Part shown: in pieces, positions 54,274-63,051 of the stretch
Layout of the letters: each line of letters begins with the position of its first letter
Numbering within the stretch: position 1 is the stretch's first letter
From: an uncultured Bacteroides sp.
GTDB lineage: Bacteria > Bacteroidota > Bacteroidia > Bacteroidales > Bacteroidaceae
DNA: 64,000 nt
NCBI GenBank assembly: GCA_900766195.1
Contig: CAAFUN010000033.1
Location: 43,614 to 107,613 of the forward strand
Direction of reading: 5' to 3'
Position numbers and translations under genes: made by a program
The notes under the pieces: model-generated
The model's database searches: none
What the model saw: the letters and a program-made list of their open reading frames with translations, nothing else
What the model was told of the DNA's origin: nothing

Positions 54274-55089
54274 ATGGCATTTATAAAAATATCAGAGCAA
54301 CCCTCCCTCTATAATAATCTGGAGAAGAAATCGGTTCGTGAAATACTGGAAGATATAAATACAGAAGACCAGAAAGTAGCACTTGCCGTACAAAAGGAAA
54401 TACCGCGGATAGAGAAACTGGTTACACAAATTGTACCGAGAATGAAACAAGGCGGACGTATCTTTTATATGGGCGCAGGAACAAGCGGACGACTTGGAGT
54501 ATTGGATGCTTCGGAAATTCCACCCACATTCGGTATGCCCAATACATTAATTATCGGATTGATAGCCGGTGGAGACATCGCTCTTCGTAATCCGGTGGAA
54601 AATGCGGAAGACGATACCAAGCGCGGATGGGAAGAACTAGTGGAGCACCAGATTAACGATAAAGACACAGTGATAGGCATTGCTGCCTCAGGTACCACTC
54701 CTTATGTGATTGGTGCATTGCATGAGGCTCGCAAGCATGGCATCCTAACAGGTTGCATCACCAGTAATCCGGACTCTCCCATGGCTGCGGAATCCGATGT
54801 ACCAATTGAGATGATAGTAGGGCCGGAATATGTCACTGGAAGCTCACGTATGAAATCGGGCACCGGGCAGAAGATGATTCTGAATATGATTACTACTTCA
54901 GTCATGATACAGCTAGGACGTGTAAAGGGTAATAAAATGGTGAATATGCAACTTAGCAATCAGAAGTTAGTGGACCGCGGTACACGCATGATTATAGAAG
55001 AACTCGGTCTGGACTATGATAAAGCCAAAGCTCTTCTTTTAATGCATGGCTCCGTGAAGAAGGCAACAGATGCCTATCGTGGCAAATAA
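54274..55089 (+). CDS. murQ: N-acetylmuramic acid 6-phosphate etherase
   Basis: A 271-residue SIS-domain enzyme that cleaves the D-lactyl ether of MurNAc-6-P to give GlcNAc-6-P and D-lactate in the cytoplasm. Signatures are MGAGTSGRLGVLDASEIPPT (Glu81 corresponds to a catalytic residue of E. coli MurQ), NPVENAEDD (about residues 106-114), the SIS loop AASGTTPYV, and GSSRMKSGTGQKMILN. Length is slightly under the E. coli enzyme. It is the defining gene for MurNAc catabolism here and sits between the kinase and the serine hydrolase. Confidence 0.96.
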   Translation: MAFIKISEQPSLYNNLEKKSVREILEDINTEDQKVALAVQKEIPRIEKLVTQIVPRMKQGGRIFYMGAGTSGRLGVLDASEIPPTFGMPNTLIIGLIAGGDIALRNPVENAEDDTKRGWEELVEHQINDKDTVIGIAASGTTPYVIGALHEARKHGILTGCITSNPDSPMAAESDVPIEMIVGPEYVTGSSRMKSGTGQKMILNMITTSVMIQLGRVKGNKMVNMQLSNQKLVDRGTRMIIEELGLDYDKAKALLLMHGSVKKATDAYRGK

Positions 55090-55090
55090 A

Positions 55091-55170
55091 ATTAGTGACT
55101 AATGTTTAGTGTTTAGTAATTAACGCAAAGTAAGCAGCAGGTAACTAAGCACTAATCATTAGCCACTAAT
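55091..55170. repeat. REP-like inverted repeat rich in TTAGTG
   Basis: ATTAGTGACTAATG (55091-55104) pairs with CATTAGCCACTAAT (55157-55170), 13 of 14 positions. Additional TTTAGTG and ACTAATC copies lie between. It occupies the whole gap between murQ and the next gene. Low-complexity elements of this kind occur between genes in Bacteroides. Confidence 0.55.
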
Positions 55171-55210
55171 CGTGAATCAATTATCACCAATCATTATAAT
55201 TACGCTGTTT

Positions 55211-57193
55211 ATGAAACGCTTCTCTCTCTCCTTATTTATTGTTCTTATGGCATTGCAAGCTATGGCACAGCCCTTGCAACGCGTAGCTCCCGAACAAGTG
55301 GGAATGGACTCACGTCAATTGAGATATGCCGACCAAGTGATAAAAGCAGCCATTTCAGATAAAGCTATTCCAGGTGCAGTGCTTGCTGTAGTGCGCAATG
55401 GCAAGATGGCTTATCTTAAAGCTTACGGCAACAAACGTGTCTATCCCAATACGGAACCAATGACGGTGAACACCATATTTGATATGGCATCGTGCAGCAA
55501 GTCCATGTCTACAGCTGTCTGCATACATATATTAGCAGAACGGGGGAAGCTTCGTTTCCTCGATCCTGTCAGCATGTACATTCCCGGATTTAAAGACTGG
55601 GTTAGTGAAGATGGGAAGGAGAAAAAAATAATCCGTATTGCCGACCTACTGACGCATACTTCCGGGCTTCCTCCATACGCTCCGGCAAAAGAACTGGAAG
55701 AGAAGTATGGAGCACCCAATCCTGACGGATTGATGGAATACATTGCCGGTTGCAAACGTGACTTTAAGCCACAGACTGGATTTCAATACAGTTGTCTGAA
55801 TTACATCACTCTTCAGCATATCATCGAGAAGATCAGCGGACAGTCTCTTCGTGAGTTTGCTCGCCAAAACATCTTTAATGTATTGGGGATGAACCATACC
55901 GATTACCTACCTTGCAAGCGTGATAAAAACGGACACTGGGTCAATACGTCGGACGCCTGCTGGGCTACAGACTTTGCTGTAGGAAAGAAGACTGATAACT
56001 TAAAAGAAACGAAAGAAAGGATAACAGCAAGTCAATCTGATTGGCATAGCCTGATAGCTCCAACCGAGAAGCAACCGGACGGTAGTGTACTCTGTGGACA
56101 AGTTCATGATCCGCTGGCACGTATTATGAACGGTGGAATATCCGGAAATGCCGGTGTATTTTCGTGTGCAGAAGATATAGCTCTACTCTGTGCGGCACTC
56201 CAGAATGGAGGCGAATGGAATGGGCACCGTATCTTAAGCCCGTTGGCAGTAACAGCCATGCGTACTGTCCCCACAGCAACAGCCACATTGGGACGAACTT
56301 TAGGATGGGATAATTCGAGCCCGTATGCCTCCAATAACGGAGACTATTTCAGTCCCTCTACTTACAGTCACACAGGTTACACAGGCACCTCTATAGTCAT
56401 TGACCCCGAAAACGATACATCAGTTATTCTGTTGATAAATGCCGTACACCCTGAGGACAAACATAGCGTGGTTCGTCTGCGTTCACTCATATCCAATATT
56501 GTAGCAGCATCTATCGTTGAAAATAAAAATAATAGCATATCAGATAGCCTGCTACAGAGTGTCAGTTCAGGCTCATCTCACTATTCTACGCTAAGACAAT
56601 ATACTGATCATTACTACAAACGTTTCCTTCAGTTTGAAGACGAATTACCCATTACCACTAAAGATATTGTAATGGTTGGTAATAGCTTGACGGAGAACGG
56701 AGGTGATTGGGGAGCCCGTCTTGGTAAAAAGCATGTACGCAACCGGGGTATTATTGGAGATGAAGTAATGGGAGTATATGACCGTTTGCATCAGATTCTA
56801 CCGGAGCATCCTGAAAAACTATTTTTGCTCATCGGAATCAACGATGTTTCACATGATCTGACAGCAGATTCCATAGCAAACATGATTAACATGACCGTAG
56901 AACGTATCCGACAAGAATCACCTGATACAAAGCTCTACCTGCAAAGTCTTCTTCCAATTAATGAGAGCTTCGGACATTATAAAAAACTAGCGGGAAAAAC
57001 AGATATGATACCTAATATCAATAGCAAATTAGAAAAAATAGCTAAAGAGAAAAAGGTAACTTTCATTAATCTTTTTCCCTTATTCGCCAACAAGGAAGGC
57101 AAAGTACTACGTAGCGAACTAACCGCAGACGGCCTTCACCTCAATGAAGATGGCTATAAAATATGGGTAAAGGAACTGAAGAAGCATTTATAA
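55211..57193 (+). CDS. Exported serine hydrolase (beta-lactamase fold) fused to an SGNH/GDSL hydrolase
   Basis: About 660 residues from the ATG at 55211 (MKRFSLSLFIVLMALQAMAQ, signal peptide); a GTG at 55172 would spoil that signal. Residues 25-440 form a class-C beta-lactamase/S12 domain with a catalytic SxxK in MASCSKSM and late HTGYTG. The expected YxN is YSC here. The C-terminal 200 residues are an SGNH hydrolase: VGNSLTENGG (nucleophile Ser), GIIGDEVMG, GINDV and DGLHLNEDGY. In the B. subtilis murQ operon a beta-lactamase-fold protein (AmiE) is a MurNAc-L-Ala amidase, so the first domain may act similarly. The SGNH domain could remove O-acetyl groups from MurNAc. Confidence 0.85.
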   Translation: MKRFSLSLFIVLMALQAMAQPLQRVAPEQVGMDSRQLRYADQVIKAAISDKAIPGAVLAVVRNGKMAYLKAYGNKRVYPNTEPMTVNTIFDMASCSKSMSTAVCIHILAERGKLRFLDPVSMYIPGFKDWVSEDGKEKKIIRIADLLTHTSGLPPYAPAKELEEKYGAPNPDGLMEYIAGCKRDFKPQTGFQYSCLNYITLQHIIEKISGQSLREFARQNIFNVLGMNHTDYLPCKRDKNGHWVNTSDACWATDFAVGKKTDNLKETKERITASQSDWHSLIAPTEKQPDGSVLCGQVHDPLARIMNGGISGNAGVFSCAEDIALLCAALQNGGEWNGHRILSPLAVTAMRTVPTATATLGRTLGWDNSSPYASNNGDYFSPSTYSHTGYTGTSIVIDPENDTSVILLINAVHPEDKHSVVRLRSLISNIVAASIVENKNNSISDSLLQSVSSGSSHYSTLRQYTDHYYKRFLQFEDELPITTKDIVMVGNSLTENGGDWGARLGKKHVRNRGIIGDEVMGVYDRLHQILPEHPEKLFLLIGINDVSHDLTADSIANMINMTVERIRQESPDTKLYLQSLLPINESFGHYKKLAGKTDMIPNINSKLEKIAKEKKVTFINLFPLFANKEGKVLRSELTADGLHLNEDGYKIWVKELKKHL

Positions 57194-57248
57194 ACAGTTC
57201 TTTATTCTAACGATAAAAGACGAATGATCTGATAGACCTTGCATTTCA

Positions 57249-57292
57249 AAAAAACACTCCCATAACAATTATCTGCTATGGGAGTGTTTTTT
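57249..57292. terminator. Terminator of the murein operon, also facing the GH109-like gene
   Basis: A perfect 16-bp stem AAAAAACACTCCCATA / TATGGGAGTGTTTTTT with a 12-base loop, between two convergent genes. U-tracts are part of the stem on both strands. Confidence 0.85.
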
Positions 57293-57349
57293 ATCTTAGA
57301 TGGCTAAACATTTCTTTCTCACCTTGAAAGAAGAAAGACCTGTTAGCAT

Positions 57350-58888
57350 TTACTTCTTTTGTCCCCATTCTTTAGCACCTTTTGCTTTCAGTTTGGCTGT
57401 AAATGCCTGAGCCTTATCCATACTTTCCTTTTCCTCTTCCGGACTTGCATAAGCATGCTTGTAACCCTTCACAACGTTCCATTCACCACGAGTGAAATCA
57501 GGGAATGCCACAGCTGCACAACCATTATCCATTGATATTTCTCCCAACTCTGCTAGGCAACACCATTCAGCCAAATCATAAACATCCATATCTAATGGTA
57601 GACCGTTTTGCAAGCAATACACCAGACGGCTATCCATTATGAAGTCCATACCTCCATGTCCACCAACTTCCTTTGCCATTTCTCCATATTTCTTCAATAT
57701 AGGATGCTGGTACTTCTTTATAAGAGCATTCATCTCTTCTTTCGGCAAGAACCCATGCGAATTCAAATCATCTATCTTGGGCTGTACTCCCGATGCCGTC
57801 AACTGTGCAGCATCAAGTGCATATCCCTCAACCGGATATTTATTGGCAAAACCTTTGGTACCAGTAAGCTGATACAGGCGATTATAAGGTTGCGGAGTCA
57901 TAACGTTATGCTGAATTTCAATCACTTTTCCATTGGCTGTACGAATCAGGGTAGTTGTATGATCGCCATTACGGAACTCCTTACACTCTTGGCCAGTTCT
58001 CTTCTCTACCAGTTCTTTTCCTATCACCGATTTAGTATCCATAGCAACTAAAGTTGTCATACGGTCACCACGGTGAATATCAAGAGCTTGTGCCACTGGG
58101 CCAAGGCCATGAGTAGCATATACATCACCACGATGTTTCATGTTATAATCCAAACGCCAGCCCAGCTTGTCATTGGCACCGTTCTTCCAGTAATGATCCC
58201 AAAACGGACTCAGGTTATGAATATAAGCTCCTTGTGCACGAATCACTTCACCAAACACACCATGCTGTGCCATGTTCAATGTATTCATTTCAAACCAATC
58301 ATAGCAACAATTCTCCAAAATGAAGCAATGTTTGCGGGTGGTTTCACTTAAGTTAATCAAAGCCCAGCACTCCTTCAAATCCATAGCCGAAGGAACTTCT
58401 ATCGCTACATTCTTACCATTTTCGAGTGCACACTTAGCCACGGAGAAATGATGCAACCAGTCAGCGGCAATATAAACCAAGTCTATGTCATTGCGTTTAC
58501 AGAGTTCTTCATAACCCTTCTCTCCGGAATATATAGCAGCTTTGGGCATAGATGCCTTCTTCAGCAAATTCTGACATTCTTCTGCACGTGACTTTTCGTA
58601 ATCACAAAGAGCTACCACCTGTGTGCCGGGAATATAGGTAAAGCGCTCCACTGCTCCTGGTCCACGCATGCCCAACCCGACAAAGCCTACGCGAACTACA
58701 TCCAATTTCGGGATAGTCATTCCGAGTGCACTCTTCTGCCCTGTCGGACGTTCGGGAGATTTCACCACAATAGTTCCGTTCTGCCATTCCCATTGTGTGC
58801 CCTTTTCAGTAGTTTGTACCGCGGGAGCTTGGGCAAATACACCCACTACAAAACACATACTTAATAATAGTGTTCCAATTTTCTTCAT
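57350..58888 (-). CDS. Exported GH109-like Gfo/Idh/MocA enzyme, possible alpha-N-acetylgalactosaminidase
   Basis: A 512-residue protein with a signal peptide (VVGVFAQ). The NAD-binding Rossmann domain begins near residue 47 (VGFVGLGMRGPG), followed by VVALCDYEKSRAEE and a NGKNVAIEVPSAMDLKECW block; the C-terminal domain has GDVYATHGLGPVAQALDI. GH109 enzymes use bound NAD+ to hydrolyse alpha-linked GalNAc by transient oxidation, and many are exported with the cofactor. It follows the GH31 gene by 36 bases, so the two are co-expressed. The alternative is a plain exported oxidoreductase of the same fold. Confidence 0.82.
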   Translation of the reverse strand: MKKIGTLLLSMCFVVGVFAQAPAVQTTEKGTQWEWQNGTIVVKSPERPTGQKSALGMTIPKLDVVRVGFVGLGMRGPGAVERFTYIPGTQVVALCDYEKSRAEECQNLLKKASMPKAAIYSGEKGYEELCKRNDIDLVYIAADWLHHFSVAKCALENGKNVAIEVPSAMDLKECWALINLSETTRKHCFILENCCYDWFEMNTLNMAQHGVFGEVIRAQGAYIHNLSPFWDHYWKNGANDKLGWRLDYNMKHRGDVYATHGLGPVAQALDIHRGDRMTTLVAMDTKSVIGKELVEKRTGQECKEFRNGDHTTTLIRTANGKVIEIQHNVMTPQPYNRLYQLTGTKGFANKYPVEGYALDAAQLTASGVQPKIDDLNSHGFLPKEEMNALIKKYQHPILKKYGEMAKEVGGHGGMDFIMDSRLVYCLQNGLPLDMDVYDLAEWCCLAELGEISMDNGCAAVAFPDFTRGEWNVVKGYKHAYASPEEEKESMDKAQAFTAKLKAKGAKEWGQKK

Positions 58889-58924
58889 GTTCTTTCTTTT
58901 AAAGTTAATATAAATATAGTTAGT

Positions 58925-61900
58925 TTAGAATCTGCAGGTATTCAGCATCTTATCTACAAGAAATCCATCAGTTGCCTTCAAATCAAAAGTTATATTACGA
59001 CGAGCTATAAATTTTATAATAAACAAGTTGCAATTACCCTCAATCGTCTCATGTTCACCAACGTTTACAAATGTGGGATAAAGAGCCTTGGTTCCATTAG
59101 TATGGAGCCTGTCATTCGTAAAATTCTCCATCTCCTTCATACTTAGGGGTTGGATGCCGATAAATTCATAGTCTGCGGGATTATATGGTAAAGCAAAACT
59201 GAGAGCATTCACCAAATGCATATCAGAACCTTTCACCATCACTTCAACCGTTTCACCTTTAGAATAAGTACGTTTCGAAGTACTGATATGAATATTACCC
59301 GTAACCTTTTCACCGCGAGTACCATCTGCACCACCTCCGAGTTGCGTAGCCACAACGGAGATGTCGTAGGCATCAATCAGTCCATTACGATTCAGATCAC
59401 CATTACTGATGTAACCTTCAAAATCCGCATCACCACGCCTTAGACCTGTATAATTGATGTATGAAGTCAGGTCATTCTCATCCAACAGTTTGTCATTGTT
59501 GATATCGCCCGGTAAATAACTTTCCGTTCCCGGAACCTTAAAGACATAAATTTCTTGCCCTGATCCATAACTTCCGACAGCCTCAGAAACACTCATCTTG
59601 ATGTATCGGGCAGTCGGTGGCTGCGTGAACTTAAATACTTTCACTTTATTATCTCGCTGCCAACTAAATGTTCCTGCTTCGCTCCAATTCTCCTTATCCA
59701 TGCTATAATAAATCTTTCCTTTCAGGATTGTTCCATTTCCGGCATTCTCACGAGGAAGATAGTGAAACTTCTCCACTTGATTAATTGTCCTCAAATCCAT
59801 AATTAAATCGAAGGGCACAGCCTTTTCGTCGTACTTTGTATGCCAGATTTCACCTTCCTCAAAATTGAACAAAAGGCGAAGTGAACGACCTTGATTGGCA
59901 GCTGTTGTTTCGCCAGTAATTCCATGAATGGCGAATTCCAACGGATCCCTCTTAGTTCTGGCACTGAAGGGTGCCCAGTCGGACTGTCCGTCCTTATTCA
60001 CAGCACGTATTTTGAAATGATAAGCGGTTTCCACATTCAACCCTTCAAATAATAATACGGTATCCTTAATGGTGCTATAGTTCATACTATCTAGCTCAAT
60101 CTCATAATAATCTGCATTCTCCACCTTGTTCCAAGTCGGCTTCAGTGTGTAAGCAGTAATATTTTCTTCGGATACCTGCGCCTTCGGAGCAACCAACTTT
60201 CCTGTCGTCACCTTAGTATGATCTGATGGAGCAAAAACAAAACCACTTATCTTTAAAGTAATGGGACTTGCCGTTATGTCGGTTGCTGCCAACTTTACAA
60301 GAAGTTGGGGATTTTTCGTAATAACCTCTTTCGCAAATTCAACACCTTTGGTGGCAAACTTATTCAGATTAGGTATAGCATCATAGAAGTACACATTTTC
60401 TTTCCGAAGATATTCATCCATACTGCTCGCTTCCATCAGTTTGATTTTGCTTTTACCAATAGATACCAAAATCTTCTTCGGCCTCTCTGTCACATTAATT
60501 TTAAACTCTGTGGTCTTCTCTTTGACAAAGCCATCAAAATTACCTTGCACAGGATGAATTGTAACCGTTACATTTCCTTTTGCATCAGCATTAGACTCAA
60601 TCAAAGTGCTGACACTCTTACCTCTACGATATTCCTCTGATACACCATCATCATCATACTCAGTAAATTTACTCTTTCCATAGGGATAAAGCTCATAAAT
60701 ACGCAGATCCTTATTCATTTCAATGACATTATTATGGGGAGATGTCATAGGGATAATAGCACCGTTCCTTACAAATACGGGTAATTTCCAAAGCGGTGAA
60801 GCATAACTATTCAGAATGCGTCCGCCTTGGTAGACTTCACCAGAGAAATAATCCACCCACTCCCCTTCAGGTAGGTAGATACCGTTACGAATATCATTGC
60901 CACTTTTATCTGCCTTAGTTGACTGATATATTGGTGCAACAAGAAAGTAAGGGCCATAAAGGAACTGATATTGTGTAGACTTACCTAACGTATAAGCATT
61001 GGGATAATCCAAGAACATGGCACGTATCATCGGTAAACCATCTGTAGCCTCTTTAGCTATACTGTAGGCATATGGCATCATTTCGGACTTTAGCTTCAAA
61101 TACCAGCGATTAATTGATGTAGTCGGTTCACCTAAAGCATGTGGGTATTTCTCATTACTTCCCCACCCATCCATATTTAACTGCATAGGAGTAAAGGCTT
61201 TCCATTGGAAGTCTCGGGCATTTACAATGGGATTTTTACCACCAAATATGCCATCCATATCAGAACAAATATTAGGATTACCAGACAAACCCGAACCTAT
61301 ATATGTAGGAATGTGAAAACGAATATATTCCCAAGCTCCCCCTGTTTGGTCACCCGACCAAATTCCGGCATAACGCTGTGTTCCTGCCCAACCGTCAAGA
61401 GATATAATGAAAGGACGTGCATCGTTGCCATAGTAAGTCATAATATGCGCTACGTCTGTAATGCCCTTCAATCCAAAAGAATATCCAGCACCTACCCAAG
61501 CAACATCTGTTTTCAATACGCGCACACCTGCATCCCGCACTTCTTTGACAATATCCCGTTGCAATAAGGCACTGATTCCGGGTTTAGGATGAAGATCGGA
61601 CTGCGTCCAAAGACCTATTTCTACTCCGTTCTTATGTGCATAGGCTGCTAAGTCCTTCAAATTCTGAATATTGCCATCCAATGTTTCCGTCTGCCCGTAT
61701 CCAGCTCCATAGCCATCATTCGGCAACAGCCAGCCCAATGGCATATCTTGATTCTTATACCGATCTATCACCGCACGTGCCGAAAATTGGTAGTTGTTCT
61801 TTTCTCCGTTCAATGATTCTTTAATACCACCGTTATCCTTTTGATTTTCTTTATAGCGCTTTCCATCTTCAAACAATATTCCGTTTACGTCCTCTTTCCA

Positions 61901-62785
61901 ATAATCACGGTTGTACGCGTTGAGATGTCCCTCATAAAAACCAAATTTAGGTATCAGCACTGGATTTCCAGTAAGTTGATAATAGTCGTTCAACAAAGAA
62001 GCTGGATCATTATCAATCATCACGAAGATATCTAGATAATCTGTTTGGTGAAACAATTTCACGATGCCTTTCTCTTCATTTCCAAAATCATAAACACCTC
62101 TTTTGAAAGTATGCCACATTATACCGTAGCCTTTTGTTGACCAGTAATATGGATTGGGGGATGCCACCCCTCCATCCGTCCAGCTATTTTGATTCTCTAT
62201 TGAAATGGCTTTTCCTTTGTGAGAAAAACGCCCGTTCTGCACTCCTCCACCGTAGAAGTACTCACGTGGATTTTCTTTTAGTTTCAATATGCTTCTATCT
62301 TTCTCAAAAAGTAATGGTTCAGCTTGCTCAAATGCAATGGTACCCGTACCCAAATTCATGACACTCATTAGTCCAGAACTCTTGTCCAACCGCACAGCTA
62401 TCTTTCCTGTAGCAACGGTCACTATCCCATGTTCTTCTGTAATATTTAACTGCGACACTGATTTACGTGCACCATTCACAAGAATCTTTGCTTCAGGTTT
62501 TGCTTCCGGATTTCGAAGTATACCTCCGTTATTGTCCTGAAAAAGTCTAAAAATGTTTTCTCCATAGAAATCAACCGTCATACATTGTTGATTGGCAAAT
62601 AGGACTTCAACTGCAGCAGAATTGATTTTCTTAACATTTACTATTTGAGAAGTCTCTTGCGCTACTTCCATGCTACAATTTTCTTCACATGCAGCAGAAG
62701 TCACAAGATAAGGAGTAGGAAGAAGCATTGCGAAAGCAAAGAACAGTACTTTCCATCTCACAACATTAGCAAATAAATGATTCAT
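58925..62785 (-). CDS. Large multimodular GH31 glycosidase with FN3, discoidin, dockerin and cohesin-like domains
   Basis: A 1286-residue exported enzyme. Order: signal peptide, N-terminal beta-domain, GH31 barrel with VLKTDVAWVGAGYSFG (nucleophile Asp near residue 425) and GIWSGDQTGG (acid/base Asp near 477), C-terminal GH31 sheets, an FN3 domain (about 880-965), an F5/8 type C discoidin domain (about 985-1085), two dockerin-type repeats (GDINNDKLLDENDL and GDLNRNGLIDAYDI, about 1090-1150), and a cohesin-like beta-sandwich at the C-terminus. The nucleophile region resembles GH31 alpha-N-acetylgalactosaminidases more than alpha-glucosidases (KTDFGE type), from memory. Together with the GH109-like gene it suggests attack on alpha-GalNAc glycans. 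Confidence 0.87.
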   Translation of the reverse strand: MNHLFANVVRWKVLFFAFAMLLPTPYLVTSAACEENCSMEVAQETSQIVNVKKINSAAVEVLFANQQCMTVDFYGENIFRLFQDNNGGILRNPEAKPEAKILVNGARKSVSQLNITEEHGIVTVATGKIAVRLDKSSGLMSVMNLGTGTIAFEQAEPLLFEKDRSILKLKENPREYFYGGGVQNGRFSHKGKAISIENQNSWTDGGVASPNPYYWSTKGYGIMWHTFKRGVYDFGNEEKGIVKLFHQTDYLDIFVMIDNDPASLLNDYYQLTGNPVLIPKFGFYEGHLNAYNRDYWKEDVNGILFEDGKRYKENQKDNGGIKESLNGEKNNYQFSARAVIDRYKNQDMPLGWLLPNDGYGAGYGQTETLDGNIQNLKDLAAYAHKNGVEIGLWTQSDLHPKPGISALLQRDIVKEVRDAGVRVLKTDVAWVGAGYSFGLKGITDVAHIMTYYGNDARPFIISLDGWAGTQRYAGIWSGDQTGGAWEYIRFHIPTYIGSGLSGNPNICSDMDGIFGGKNPIVNARDFQWKAFTPMQLNMDGWGSNEKYPHALGEPTTSINRWYLKLKSEMMPYAYSIAKEATDGLPMIRAMFLDYPNAYTLGKSTQYQFLYGPYFLVAPIYQSTKADKSGNDIRNGIYLPEGEWVDYFSGEVYQGGRILNSYASPLWKLPVFVRNGAIIPMTSPHNNVIEMNKDLRIYELYPYGKSKFTEYDDDGVSEEYRRGKSVSTLIESNADAKGNVTVTIHPVQGNFDGFVKEKTTEFKINVTERPKKILVSIGKSKIKLMEASSMDEYLRKENVYFYDAIPNLNKFATKGVEFAKEVITKNPQLLVKLAATDITASPITLKISGFVFAPSDHTKVTTGKLVAPKAQVSEENITAYTLKPTWNKVENADYYEIELDSMNYSTIKDTVLLFEGLNVETAYHFKIRAVNKDGQSDWAPFSARTKRDPLEFAIHGITGETTAANQGRSLRLLFNFEEGEIWHTKYDEKAVPFDLIMDLRTINQVEKFHYLPRENAGNGTILKGKIYYSMDKENWSEAGTFSWQRDNKVKVFKFTQPPTARYIKMSVSEAVGSYGSGQEIYVFKVPGTESYLPGDINNDKLLDENDLTSYINYTGLRRGDADFEGYISNGDLNRNGLIDAYDISVVATQLGGGADGTRGEKVTGNIHISTSKRTYSKGETVEVMVKGSDMHLVNALSFALPYNPADYEFIGIQPLSMKEMENFTNDRLHTNGTKALYPTFVNVGEHETIEGNCNLFIIKFIARRNITFDLKATDGFLVDKMLNTCRF

Positions 62786-62866
62786 ATTTTACGTTTTATT
62801 CAATTGGGTTTAAAGTTTTCTTAGTTAATCACCAGTTATAGTCAGACTGCTTATTGTCTTCGACAT

Positions 62867-62874
62867 CAAAGATA
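62867..62874 (-). promoter_or_regulatory. -7 promoter element before the GH31 gene
   Basis: Minus strand TATCTTTG, 82 bases before the GH31 ATG, in the 266-base gap upstream of that gene. No -33 partner. Confidence 0.45.
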
Positions 62875-63051
62875 TTAGAATACTTTGATATATAAAAATG
62901 GGGAAAGCATTAATTACCCCCAAATAATTAGACAAGGATCATTTAAATACAATAAACCACAATCTGTTATTTAAAAATAAAAAAAGAAAGAAACTGAACC
63001 AAAATTATTATTTAAGTCCAGCTTCTCACTAAAACCATAAATATCAAATAC

